Assembly (NCBI GenBank): GCA_902773475.1
Contig: CACYEO010000115.1
Coordinates: 1 to 13,919 of the forward strand
From: an uncultured bacterium
GTDB lineage: Bacteria > Verrucomicrobiota > Kiritimatiellia > RFP12 > UBA1067
Direction of reading: 5' to 3'
Length of the DNA: 13,919 bases
This document shows, piece after piece, positions 1 through 7,265 of this stretch. Numbering within the stretch: position 1 is the first letter of the stretch; each line of letters opens with the position of its first letter. Position numbers and translations under genes: made by a program. A model generated the notes under the pieces. That model saw nothing but the letters and a program-made list of their open reading frames with translations, was not told the origin of the DNA and searched no databases.

Positions 1-1146
1 CGGGAAATCGAAAGGCGCGGCCTTTACAGGCGCTGCCGGCTGCTGGAATGCGAGGCGGGTCCGCACACCGTCTGCGGCGGAAGGGAATTGGCGGTTTTTT
101 CGTCCAACGACTATCTCGATCTTGCGCGCGACCCGCGCGTGAAACAGGCGGCGGCGGACGCTGCGCTGCGCTGGGGCGCGGGCACGGGCGGCTCGCGGCT
201 CGTCACCGGTACGCTGCCGCCGCACGAGGAGCTCGAAAAGCGCATCGCCGCGTTCAAGGGTTCGGAATCCGCCATAGTCTACGCCACCGGATACATGGCG
301 AACGTAGGCGCAATACAGGCGCTCGTTTCGCACGGCGATGCGGTGTTTTCCGATGCGCTGAACCACGCGTCAATAATCGACGGGTGCAGGCTGTCCGGCG
401 CGGAGGTTTTCGTGTACCGGCATCGCGATCTGGATGATCTCGGGCGGAAACTCTCCCTTGCGCGGATGTTCCGCCGCCGTCTCGTGGTCACGGACGGCAT
501 ATTTTCCATGGACGGAGACGCCGCGGATGTTCCCGCCCTTGAGGAGATGTGCGCGCGGCACGATGCGTTTTTAATGGTGGACGAAGCCCATGCGACGGGC
601 GTCGCGGGGAAAACCGGGCACGGTCTTTGCGAGCATTTCGGATGTCCGCCCCCCGATATCGTCACGGGTACATTCTCGAAGGCGCTCGGCTCGGAAGGCG
701 GCTTTGTATGCACATCGTCCGCGCTTGCGGAATACATGCGCAACAAATCCCGACCGTTCATTTTTTCCACTTCTCCGTCTCCGGCGCAGGTAGCGGCGTC
801 CGCCGCCGCGCTTGCAGTTCTTGAAAGCGAGCCCTGGCGCGTCGCGCGGCTGCGCGAAAACACCGCATTGTTCGCGTCGCTTCTCCAGGGAACGGTGCCT
901 GAAAGGATTGACGGCGCGATAGTGCCTGTGGTGGTCGGAGACGAACGGCGCGCGGTGGAAGCGTCGGAACGCCTTCTTGAAAAAGGATTCCTCGTTCCCG
1001 CGATACGGCATCCGACCGTTCCGCGGGGGCTCGCCCGGCTGCGCGTAGCGCTTTCGAGTTCGCACCGGGAAGATGAAATAAGATCGCTCGCAGCGGCGGT
1101 GCGGGAGCTTGTTCGGCAAGACGCGCCGTCCGCTTATTTGGTATGA
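1..1146 (+). CDS. bioF: 8-amino-7-oxononanoate synthase (BioF-type alpha-oxoamine synthase), 5' partial
   Basis: The reading frame is already open at base 1 and ends in TGA at 1144-1146, giving 381 visible residues. The first residues (RRGLYRR) match the usual BioF N-terminus, so only about 10-15 residues are probably missing. BioF is a cytosolic PLP enzyme that condenses pimeloyl-ACP/CoA with L-alanine to make 8-amino-7-oxononanoate for biotin. Fold-type I marks are clear: the SSNDYLDLA substrate-loop start, GTGGSRLVTGT, the PLP-binding VDEAHATG (Asp at fragment residue 194, His 197) and the Schiff-base lysine in GTFSKALGS (Lys 227, codon 679-681), followed by RPFIFSTS. All catalytic residues are present. 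The close relatives 2-amino-3-ketobutyrate CoA ligase and other alpha-oxoamine synthases cannot be excluded without upstream context. No other biotin gene is in the window. A possible promoter for the next gene overlaps its stop codon. Confidence 0.88.
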   Translation, partial: REIERRGLYRRCRLLECEAGPHTVCGGRELAVFSSNDYLDLARDPRVKQAAADAALRWGAGTGGSRLVTGTLPPHEELEKRIAAFKGSESAIVYATGYMANVGAIQALVSHGDAVFSDALNHASIIDGCRLSGAEVFVYRHRDLDDLGRKLSLARMFRRRLVVTDGIFSMDGDAADVPALEEMCARHDAFLMVDEAHATGVAGKTGHGLCEHFGCPPPDIVTGTFSKALGSEGGFVCTSSALAEYMRNKSRPFIFSTSPSPAQVAASAAALAVLESEPWRVARLRENTALFASLLQGTVPERIDGAIVPVVVGDERRAVEASERLLEKGFLVPAIRHPTVPRGLARLRVALSSSHREDEIRSLAAAVRELVRQDAPSAYLV

Positions 1147-1147
1147 T
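1139..1147 (+). promoter_or_regulatory. possible extended -10 promoter for the DUF486 gene
   Basis: TG at 1139-1140 is followed after one base by TATGAT (1142-1147), an extended -10 pattern. It overlaps the bioF stop codon and lies about 30 bases before the DUF486 start at 1178. No convincing -35 box is visible. The match may be chance, and the downstream genes may simply be read through from bioF. Confidence 0.3.
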
Positions 1148-1177
1148 ATGCGCCGTTTCGACGAAAGGAACAGTACG

Positions 1178-1546
1178 ATGAAACCCTGGGGAATCGCCGC
1201 GACAGTCGCAATGCTCGCGGCAAGCAACATATTCATGACGTTCGCCTGGTACTGGCATCTGCGCCTGCAGAAACCCGGATCCGCCGGATGGCCGCTCATT
1301 GCCATCATACTCGGCAGCTGGGCAATAGCGCTTGTGGAGTACATGATTGCGGTTCCTGCGAACCGGATCGGGGCCGGCAGCGGATTGAACGTTGCGCAGC
1401 TCAAGATAATCCAGGAAGTCGTCACCGTGTGCGTGTTCGTGCCTTTCATGATTCTTTTCATGGGCGAGAAGTGGCGCTGGGACTATTTGTGGGCGCTTCT
1501 GTGCATGGTTGGCGCGGTGTATTTCGTAAATCGCGGAAGAATATAG
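1178..1546 (+). CDS. DUF486 family small membrane protein
   Basis: The 122-residue hydrophobic protein has four predicted membrane helices (about residues 5-25, 38-58, 77-95 and 101-117). It carries the hallmarks of DUF486: SNIFMTFAWYWHL (16-28), VEYMIAVPANRIG (53-65) and QLKIIQEVVT (74-83). The family resembles half of a drug/metabolite (EamA/DMT) transporter and probably works as a dimer in the inner membrane. Its substrate is unknown. I chose the ATG at 1178 because AAAGGAA (1164-1170) sits at proper spacing and the protein then begins at the family N-terminus. An in-frame ATG at 1148 and a longer frame back to 1109 lack such a site and would overlap bioF. The next gene starts 14 bases after the stop, so co-transcription is likely. 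Confidence 0.85.
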   Translation: MKPWGIAATVAMLAASNIFMTFAWYWHLRLQKPGSAGWPLIAIILGSWAIALVEYMIAVPANRIGAGSGLNVAQLKIIQEVVTVCVFVPFMILFMGEKWRWDYLWALLCMVGAVYFVNRGRI

Positions 1547-1560
1547 AAAGGAACACAGAC

Positions 1561-4194
1561 ATGGGAGAATGGAAAATAACGCGCGCCGGGTGGAAACGTC
1601 CGCCGCTGCAGCTGGAACACTGCGACCTGCATATTTCGTTCCGGGAGGATTGCGTGGAGTGCTCCGGCGCGCTCCGCCTCTCCGTGCGCGAAAGCCCCGC
1701 ACGCGAAGTGTCGCTCGACGCGCGCGACCTTGAGATACTCTCCGTCTGCGAAATTCTCGAAGACGGATCGCGCGTCCCTGCGGAATATTCATTCGACGAA
1801 GTCGCGCGCAAACTGCGGGTCGCGCTTTCGCGCGAATACGCCGCCGGAGAAAAAGTCCGCATCGGCGCAAGCGTGCGGTTCGTCCCTTCCGGCGTGAAAC
1901 TCGAAGGCATCTACCGCGACACCACGCCCCTGGGATGTCCGCAGCAGTACATTTCGCAATGCCAGCAGTTCGGCTTTCAGCGCATATTCCCCATTGTGGA
2001 CGACTGCACCGCGAAATGCACGTTCCGCACCACCCTCGAAGGCGACAGCCGCTATACGCATCTGCTGTCCAACGGCGATCCGGATCCCGCGACGAATCCT
2101 TCCGGCAGGCCTGTCCGCGTGCCGGGCGGGAAGGGCAGGGTTTCCATTACGTATGTCAACAGCCAGCCGATGGCCCCGTATCTTTTCTTCGCCGCCGCAG
2201 GAACGTGGGACGTCTTGCGCGACAAGGTCGTGTACCCGGATTCCGGCAGGACTGTAAATCTTGAGTATCTTGTGCCTCCGGGACGCAGGGACGGCGCGCG
2301 CATTCCCATGAAGATACTCAAGGCTTCCGTGCTCCACCAGCATGAATATACGGGCTACACGTATCCGTATTCCACGTACCGTACAATCTGCATGGACAAG
2401 TCCTTGTACGGCGGAATGGAAAACACGGGCAACACCACGATAGTGGCCGATGCCGCGCTTATCGACGGCAATGTCACCGACGACCGCCTCTACTACGCAT
2501 ACGGCGTGATTCCGCACGAATACGAACACAACCACTGCGGTTCGGGCGTGACGATGGAGACGGTGTTCGACATGTGGCTGAACGAAGCCTACACCGTGAA
2601 CGTGGAGCGCGACTTCCTCGCGCGTGAATTCGGCGCGGATTTCGTGCGTCTGCGCGAAACGGATGCGATGCGCGCGCCGCGCGGCCCGCTCGCCGAGGAA
2701 GAGACCGGTAGATTCGGAAGGATCGTCCGCGAAGGCTGCAACGACCCGGATGAAGTTGTCGACGGCGTCACCTACGTGAAGGCGCCGGAAGTCCTCAACA
2801 CCCTTGAACATATAATCGGCAAGGACGCATATCGCGCCGCGACGCGCCTATATTTTTCGCGCTACGCCGGCGGCAATGCGAACACTGAACAGTTCCTGGC
2901 CTGCTTCGATGAAATCGCCGGGCGCGACATATCCGGCATGATGCGCGAATGGCTGTTCACCGCCGGCTACCCGCGTGTGACGGTCCGCTGGAAATGGGAC
3001 GCTTCTTCGCGCACGCTGCGTCTCGCTTTTTTCCAGACGCGCACAGGCAAAGGCGGCTTCTTTACCGTGCCTGTCTCGTATGCGGCGGTGGACGCGCGGG
3101 GAAGCGACATCCCGGGCGGATCTGGAACTTTCATTCTTTCGTCCGACAGCGGATGTATCGACATCCCGGGGCTGGCGGAAGAGCCGGCATTCGTTTCATT
3201 CAACCGCTCCTGCGGCTTCTACGGCACGCTTCGCGACGCTTCGGCCACGGTGGAGACGCTTGTCGCGCAGGCGCGCTTGGACGGCGATCTGCTGAACCGC
3301 GCGGACGCATTCCGCGCCCTTGCGGACATGGCGCGCACCGGCGCTCTCCCGGCCGGACGCTGGGCCGCGCTCTACGCCGGGGCTTTCCGCGCCGGAGCGC
3401 ATCCTGCGCTTTTGAAAATCTCCGAATCTCCGCTCGATCGCTCTCTGCGCGGCGACGTGCGCGGCAACTGCGCAATGCGCCGCAGATTGCTGAAAGCGGC
3501 GGCGGCTGAAATCGGCGAAAAATCCCTTCTCGCGGCGCTTGCGGTCTGCCGCGCGGCCGAGGCGGACGCCGAATCGCGGAGCGCGGATGAAAGTCCCGCG
3601 ACAGGCATCCTCCGCCGCGCGCGCACTTCGATCGTGCTCGATCTGCTCGCGGCTGCGGACACGAAAGCCGCGCACGCCGCGCTGCGCGGATATCTCGCCG
3701 CGTCCTCGAATCTCACAAGCCGCGCGAATGCGCTCTCGGCGATTCTCGAATCGAACGATCCGGACCGTCTTGGGATTCTCGAAAAGACGGGGCGCTCGCT
3801 GCGGCGGACGCCTGGCGGCCGGGCCGCGTATCTGCGCGCCTGCGCGCTCGATCCGCACCCGGAGGTTTTCAAGCTTCTCGAACAGGAAGAGAAAAGGCGC
3901 GGATTTTCGCTTTCGCACCCGACTTTCTCCCGCGCGCTTTTCTGCTCGTTCGCCGCGAACAATTCGCAGTTGTGGACGCCGCGCGGGCTTGCATGGCTTG
4001 AAAAGGCCGCGATGCGGTGGGCGGAGGCCGGCGAATACAACACGCTCCGGCTTGTGTCGCCGCTTGAAGCGTTCAGGTCGTTCCCGGAAGACCTTGGACG
4101 GCGCGTCCGCGCGGTTCTCGAGCGCCTGCGCAAGGCGTTCCCGCCATCGCGCTTTCCGGCGCTCGCCGGAAGGCTCGCGGCGCTTCTCGACTGA
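1561..4194 (+). CDS. pepN: M1 family zinc aminopeptidase, PepN-like
   Basis: This 877-residue cytosolic metallopeptidase should remove N-terminal amino acids from peptides. It has the full M1 signature: exopeptidase motif GGMEN (284-288), zinc motif HEYEH (319-323), the third zinc ligand Glu342 in WLNEAYT at the canonical spacing of 18 residues after the second His, and the catalytic Tyr405 in TYVKAPEV. LEGIYRD followed by QFGFQRIFP, HEYEHN, and the YPRVTV junction into a beta domain with a long helical C-terminal half resemble E. coli PepN, which is nearly the same length (about 870 residues). No signal peptide is visible. The start at 1561 is preceded by AAAGGAA (1547-1553). The frame is open back to 1288, but that stretch overlaps the DUF486 gene in another frame and reads as arginine/histidine-rich shadow. 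After the second zinc His the sequence is NHCGSG, where PepN has NWTGN. Confidence 0.92.
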   Translation: MGEWKITRAGWKRPPLQLEHCDLHISFREDCVECSGALRLSVRESPAREVSLDARDLEILSVCEILEDGSRVPAEYSFDEVARKLRVALSREYAAGEKVRIGASVRFVPSGVKLEGIYRDTTPLGCPQQYISQCQQFGFQRIFPIVDDCTAKCTFRTTLEGDSRYTHLLSNGDPDPATNPSGRPVRVPGGKGRVSITYVNSQPMAPYLFFAAAGTWDVLRDKVVYPDSGRTVNLEYLVPPGRRDGARIPMKILKASVLHQHEYTGYTYPYSTYRTICMDKSLYGGMENTGNTTIVADAALIDGNVTDDRLYYAYGVIPHEYEHNHCGSGVTMETVFDMWLNEAYTVNVERDFLAREFGADFVRLRETDAMRAPRGPLAEEETGRFGRIVREGCNDPDEVVDGVTYVKAPEVLNTLEHIIGKDAYRAATRLYFSRYAGGNANTEQFLACFDEIAGRDISGMMREWLFTAGYPRVTVRWKWDASSRTLRLAFFQTRTGKGGFFTVPVSYAAVDARGSDIPGGSGTFILSSDSGCIDIPGLAEEPAFVSFNRSCGFYGTLRDASATVETLVAQARLDGDLLNRADAFRALADMARTGALPAGRWAALYAGAFRAGAHPALLKISESPLDRSLRGDVRGNCAMRRRLLKAAAAEIGEKSLLAALAVCRAAEADAESRSADESPATGILRRARTSIVLDLLAAADTKAAHAALRGYLAASSNLTSRANALSAILESNDPDRLGILEKTGRSLRRTPGGRAAYLRACALDPHPEVFKLLEQEEKRRGFSLSHPTFSRALFCSFAANNSQLWTPRGLAWLEKAAMRWAEAGEYNTLRLVSPLEAFRSFPEDLGRRVRAVLERLRKAFPPSRFPALAGRLAALLD

Positions 4195-4220
4195 TTCCGC
4201 CGCGTTGTGTTGTGCGGTAG

Positions 4221-4249
4221 CGCAGCCCAGCGGCGGGGCTGGGGCTGCG
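4221..4249. terminator. GC-rich hairpin between convergent pepN and rnpB
   Basis: CGCAGCCCAGC (4221-4231) pairs with GCTGGGGCTGCG (4238-4249) across a six-base loop, with a single bulged base. The hairpin lies in the 64-base gap between the pepN stop and the 3' end of rnpB, where termination from both sides would be useful. Neither strand has a T-run after the stem, so this is not a canonical intrinsic terminator. It could act with Rho, or protect RNA 3' ends. Confidence 0.4.
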
Positions 4250-4258
4250 GGCAGTGGA

Positions 4259-4660
4259 TTCGACGGCTTCCTCCCGGCGAGTAAGCCAGATTCTGTTCAC
4301 GGCGTTTCCGCCGCTCCGGTCATTCCTCTAAGCGGTCGACCCGGAACCCGGCGCGCGCTCCCGGCGCCTTGAGGCGCTGCGGGGCGCACGCTCCGGACGG
4401 GCAGTCCTGTTCCCTATTCGACCTTGCTCCGGGAAGGGCTTGCCTTGCCGTGCTCGCTTGCGCTCGCACGCGGCGGTCTCTTGCACCGCCTTTTCACCCT
4501 TGCCGCCCCGAAAGGCGGCGGTTTGTTTCTGTGGCGCTTTCCGTCCGCGGCGTTTGCCGCCGCGTCTCCGGCCTTTCGGCCGGATTCCCCGCCCTGCGGA
4601 GTCCAGACTTTCCTCGCCGCTCGCGCGGCGCGACCGGTCGCGCGGGAGAAAGCCGTCGAA
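4259..4660 (-). ncRNA. rnpB: RNase P RNA (class A), catalytic RNA for tRNA 5' maturation
   Basis: Conserved blocks of bacterial RNase P RNA occur in the right order on the minus strand: GAGGAAAGTCTGGACTCC (4598-4615), GCCACAGAAACAAACCGCC (4517-4535), an AAGGGTGAAAAGG block with the GCAAGAG loop (4471-4501), GGAGCAAGGTCGAATAGGG (4412-4430), GACCGCTTAGAGGAATGACC (4318-4337) and the P4 3' strand within GAACAGAATCTGGC (4285-4298). The ends were set by helix P1. The segment at 4643-4660 pairs with 4259-4276 over 18 base pairs including one G-U wobble, which gives an RNA of about 400 nt, normal for the family. The gene starts right at the stop codon of the zinc-ribbon gene and has no obvious promoter of its own, so it may be cut from a shared transcript. 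Exact mature ends are inferred. Confidence 0.95.
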
Positions 4661-4661
4661 A

Positions 4662-5369
4662 TCAAAATTCGCTGTCGCGGTACAGCACACGCCCGCACAT
4701 GGTGCATGCCACGAGCGTTCCGCCGCGCTGCACCATCTGCTGCACGGACGGCGGCTGCACCAGATGGCAACCTTCGCACACGCATTCCTGGTTCAGCTGC
4801 ACCACCGCAGGCCAGCGTTTCGTGCGTATGCGCTCGTAGTAGGCGAGAAAATTCGGCGCTATGGCGCTCGTGGCTTCCTTGCGGCGGGCGCGCAGGGATT
4901 CAAGTTCCTCTTTCACCGACGAGAGGCGTTCCGCCAGCTCCCCGCAGAAATCGTCCACCCCGCCCTGGTCGGCGTCGGATTTCTTCTGCGCTTCGGCGAC
5001 GCGCGCCTCGAGCGCGGGAACGCCGTCGTTCGCCGCGATCTGCCTTGCGATGAGGGATTCTATCTCCTGCTCGATTCCCGTTATCTGCATCGAGCACGCC
5101 TCGTATTCCCTGTTGGTCTTCAGCGAAGTCTGCTTGATCTTCATCTGGCGGACTTTTTCGCGCCTTTCGGCGATGTCGTCCTCGGCTTGCTTGATCCTCG
5201 CGCGCAGGGCGTCGAGCTCTTCTTTCGCGGACGCTAGCGATGCGTTCACTCCGGCGAGCCTCGCCCGCTCCTGAGCCTGCCGCCTTGGAATATCCTTTTC
5301 CTCGCGTTCGAGTTCGCGAATCTGGTCGTCGATTTCCTGCAGTTCGATCAGCGGTTGTATCGCATTCAC
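4662..5369 (-). CDS. coiled-coil protein with C-terminal C4 zinc ribbon (DUF164/zf-RING_7 family)
   Basis: The 235-residue protein has a long antiparallel coiled coil (about residues 5-165, rich in Glu/Arg/Ala/Leu heptads, with the family-typical TNREYEA at 85-91 near the hairpin turn). A C-terminal zinc ribbon follows, with ligands Cys198/Cys201 (CEGC) and Cys222/Cys225 (CTMC). It is soluble and probably cytosolic. Its biochemical role is not established, and nucleic-acid or protein binding is usually supposed. I chose the GTG start at 5369 because GGAAGGAAG lies eight bases upstream and the product then begins at the family N-terminus (LQEIDDQI). A promoter (5412-5440) lies at the right distance. 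The TGA at 4664-4662 falls one base before the 5' P1 strand of rnpB, so both probably share a transcript. Confidence 0.87.
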   Translation of the reverse strand: MNAIQPLIELQEIDDQIRELEREEKDIPRRQAQERARLAGVNASLASAKEELDALRARIKQAEDDIAERREKVRQMKIKQTSLKTNREYEACSMQITGIEQEIESLIARQIAANDGVPALEARVAEAQKKSDADQGGVDDFCGELAERLSSVKEELESLRARRKEATSAIAPNFLAYYERIRTKRWPAVVQLNQECVCEGCHLVQPPSVQQMVQRGGTLVACTMCGRVLYRDSEF

Positions 5370-5411
5370 CGTGTTGGCTTCCTTCCAAAGGGGTGTCGAA
5401 ATTGTTTTCGC

Positions 5412-5440
5412 AGTTTACCGCATTGCGCCCCGCCAGTCAA
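5412..5440 (-). promoter_or_regulatory. sigma70-type promoter for the zinc-ribbon gene and rnpB
   Basis: On the minus strand TTGACT (5440-5435) and TAAACT (5417-5412) are separated by exactly 17 bases. Transcription would begin near 5405, giving a leader of about 36 bases with the GGAAGGAAG ribosome site before the GTG start. This is the best complete -35/-10 pair in the window. It faces away from the acyltransferase promoter at 5502-5510. Confidence 0.7.
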
Positions 5441-5501
5441 ACGCAACCTCGCGAAAACGAGGGGAGGATAGCCAGTTCGGTCTTTCCTCCTTAGGGCGGT
5501 A

Positions 5502-5510
5502 TGCTATACT
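5502..5510 (+). promoter_or_regulatory. extended -10 promoter upstream of the acyltransferase
   Basis: TGC followed by TATACT (5505-5510) forms an extended -10 element, with the same TGCTAWAMT core as the promoters at 6739 and 9838. The -35 region is weak. The start point would be near 5517, leaving an untranslated leader of about 126 bases before the chosen ATG at 5643. The 5370-5642 stretch holds this promoter, the divergent minus-strand promoter and that leader. Confidence 0.55.
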
Positions 5511-5642
5511 TTAATCGTTCGCAAGCACTGTTCCGCTGCGTTGCATTCCCTTGTGCAGTTTTCAAAGAGGTGCGGTTTGCAACTGCCGGAGCGGCCGCTT
5601 CAAAAGATGTTGCCGTCAAAATTGCAACAAAGAGATTTCAAT

Positions 5643-6695
5643 ATGGACTCTATACTGGCTGGAATGCAAAAAAAATCGAAAGGACGCGATATTTCGGTAG
5701 AATTATATCGGGTCTTTTTGATGTTTCTTATATGTCTGATTCATTCTTCCGGGTATGGTATTGCGCCTAATCCGTATTTTACGGGCGGAATTCTCTGGGC
5801 GGTTTGCGGTTTTGTGTTTATCAGTGGTTGGTTTGGGATCCGTTTTTCTGTTTCAAAAATGCTGCGATTGCTTGCGACTGGTGTGTTTTGCGGAGGGCTG
5901 ACTGCGTTAATCGCGCATTTTTTTCTTGACCTGCCTGTAGATTGCAGAGAGATTGGACATTTGATGTTGAGGCCGTGGTTTCTGTGTGCGTATATGGTTT
6001 TAATGTTGCTTGTCCCTTTCCTGAATTCTGCATTTGACAATTTTCGCCGTATTAAGAATGGTTTTGTGGCGTTTCTTTTCCTGCTGATGTGGAATTGGCT
6101 TTCACGAACCGATATTAAATTTTGTCTGCCGATAGCATATGGTTTGGGGGATTATACATTCATGATGATGGTTGTGGTCTATATCGCCGCTAGATTTATG
6201 CGTAAATGCCATGACCGGGGGAACTTTTTTCTGGATCAATTCTCTTCTAAACGGCTGTTAGTGTGTGTGATTTTGCTTTTTGCACTGTTGTCTGCCGGTT
6301 CCCATCTGCAATTCGGGATTTACTCTTCTCCGTTTTCGCTCATGATGGCAACAATGTGCTTCGTTTTGTTCAAACGTTTGCGGGTTGGGAAGAGAATAGA
6401 CAGTGTGGTCACGTTCATATCGCCGTCATTGCTGTCTGTTTATTTGATTCATTCCAATACGCCTGGGTTTGTGGCAATCAAGCGGCTTCAGTCGTTTCTG
6501 TGGGGAAGTGGAATCCCGAAATTTGCTTGCGTCCCTTTGGCGGCGGTAATAGTGTTTTGGGCATGCTTTTCCATGGATTTGCTCCGCCGGGGAGCGTGTA
6601 GATTGCTTCGCGGAGCCATCAAGCGGTTTGAATCGGGACTTGACGATGTGTGTGCCCGCATAGAGGCGGTTGTATGCGCAAGCCTGCATAAGTGA
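5643..6695 (+). CDS. membrane acyltransferase-3 family protein, probable glycan O-acyltransferase
   Basis: This 350-residue polytopic inner membrane protein has about ten hydrophobic segments. Acyltransferase-3 marks are visible: RDISVELYRVFLMFLICLIH (15-34), whose His34 corresponds to the conserved catalytic histidine of the first helix, WFLCAYMVLMLLVPFLN (112-128), and a late SVYLIHSN (265-272). Family members (OafA and other polysaccharide O-acetyltransferases) move acetyl or similar groups from the cytoplasm onto sugars of O-antigen, capsule or other surface glycans. The substrate here is unknown. The start is uncertain. The ATG at 5643 has only a weak AAAGAGA before it, an ATG at 5664 would also keep the whole domain, and the frame is open upstream with a TTG at 5541. 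The gene is clearly AT-richer than the flanks (22 G/C of 60 in 6001-6060), unlike pepN (46 of 60 in 3541-3600). The gtr genes follow after about 100 bases. Confidence 0.82.
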   Translation: MDSILAGMQKKSKGRDISVELYRVFLMFLICLIHSSGYGIAPNPYFTGGILWAVCGFVFISGWFGIRFSVSKMLRLLATGVFCGGLTALIAHFFLDLPVDCREIGHLMLRPWFLCAYMVLMLLVPFLNSAFDNFRRIKNGFVAFLFLLMWNWLSRTDIKFCLPIAYGLGDYTFMMMVVVYIAARFMRKCHDRGNFFLDQFSSKRLLVCVILLFALLSAGSHLQFGIYSSPFSLMMATMCFVLFKRLRVGKRIDSVVTFISPSLLSVYLIHSNTPGFVAIKRLQSFLWGSGIPKFACVPLAAVIVFWACFSMDLLRRGACRLLRGAIKRFESGLDDVCARIEAVVCASLHK

Positions 6696-6738
6696 AATGA
6701 AGCGGAATTCATCCAACTCGTATGGCAGCCGCGAAAAA

Positions 6739-6747
6739 TGCTATAAT
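6739..6747 (+). promoter_or_regulatory. extended -10 promoter of the gtr-like cassette
   Basis: TGC followed by a perfect TATAAT (6742-6747) sits about 54 bases before the gtrA start. The -35 region has no recognisable box, which is common with extended -10 promoters. A seven-base inverted repeat, AAATGCT (6736-6742) and AGCATTT (6762-6768), brackets the element and the likely start point near 6754, and could be an operator. Confidence 0.6.
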
Positions 6748-6800
6748 TCCCCTCGTGCAGCAGCATTTCTGGATTGCAATGTAATGGACTTGTGATTCGA

Positions 6801-7265
6801 ATGGATTTTCTCGACAGTTTCAAAAGACATTCAAAAAGCCTTGATTCCGTAATCCGTTTCGGGCTGTCAAGTTGCTTGTGCCTGGTTGTAGACGGTGCGG
6901 TGTTCAGCGTTGTATGTGTGCCGGCGGAGCGTTTCTTTGGAAGAACCGCCGCCATTGCGGTTTCTCAAACGTGCGCGATAGCGGTTTCAGGGCATCTCAA
7001 TTTTTTCATCAACAGACGTTTGGTTTTTCGGGAAGAAGGGACAAGATTCTCCTATTGGAAATACTGGAGCCTGGTTGGCATTAATCTTGTTATGCGGACT
7101 TTGGCGACTGCCGCAGTGTCAGCTTTGCTTGATGCGCACGGGATTGCCATAACCGCTGTCAAATTGTGTGCGGACATCGCACTTTTCGCATTTTCATACG
7201 TTGTACAAAAAAGAATCGTGTTCAAAGGAGGCGGACAATGGAAGAGAAAAACAGATTGTCGGTAA
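6801..7265 (+). CDS. gtrA: GtrA-family membrane protein, probable polyprenyl-phosphate-sugar flippase
   Basis: The 154-residue protein has four membrane helices (about 17-40, 47-68, 86-110, 117-138), the normal GtrA size and topology. Family marks include VIRFGL near the first helix with Asp31, GHLNFFINRRLVF (64-76), and the C-terminal repeat-like SYVVQKRIVF (132-141). In known gtr cassettes GtrA is thought to flip undecaprenyl-phosphate-linked sugar from the cytoplasmic to the periplasmic face. The start at 6801 gives the family N-terminus but lacks a strong ribosome site. The frame extends to a TTG at 6774, and a GTG at 6792 is also possible. The last 28 bases overlap the next gene, whose strong ribosome site lies inside this coding sequence, so the two are co-translated. 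Confidence 0.85.
   Translation: MDFLDSFKRHSKSLDSVIRFGLSSCLCLVVDGAVFSVVCVPAERFFGRTAAIAVSQTCAIAVSGHLNFFINRRLVFREEGTRFSYWKYWSLVGINLVMRTLATAAVSALLDAHGIAITAVKLCADIALFAFSYVVQKRIVFKGGGQWKRKTDCR
7224..7231 (+). promoter_or_regulatory. strong ribosome binding site fixing the gtrB start
   Basis: AAAGGAGG lies six bases before the ATG at 7238, inside the 3' end of gtrA. It is the strongest Shine-Dalgarno match in the central block, and it decides the start over the earlier in-frame start at 7166. Confidence 0.8.

Noticed and set aside
1288..1560. N-terminal extension of pepN
   Set aside because: The extension overlaps the DUF486 coding region in another frame, shows no M1 similarity, and a ribosome site fits the ATG at 1561.
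758..1870. Minus-strand open frame of 370 residues across bioF, DUF486 and the start of pepN
   Set aside because: It spans three real genes on the other strand and its product is Arg-rich low-complexity sequence.
4215..4222. GCGGTAGC, resembling part of an ops/JUMPstart antitermination element
   Set aside because: It lies between pepN and rnpB, not ahead of the glycan genes. The partial match upstream of the acyltransferase (GGCGGTATGCT near 5496) is explained as well by the extended -10 box.
4259..4660. tmRNA or other structured RNA as an alternative to RNase P RNA
   Set aside because: All conserved blocks match RNase P RNA in order. No tRNA-like ends or tag reading frame is present.
4424..5237. 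Plus-strand open frames across rnpB and the zinc-ribbon gene
   Set aside because: They lie antisense to a clearly recognisable structural RNA and a conserved protein gene.
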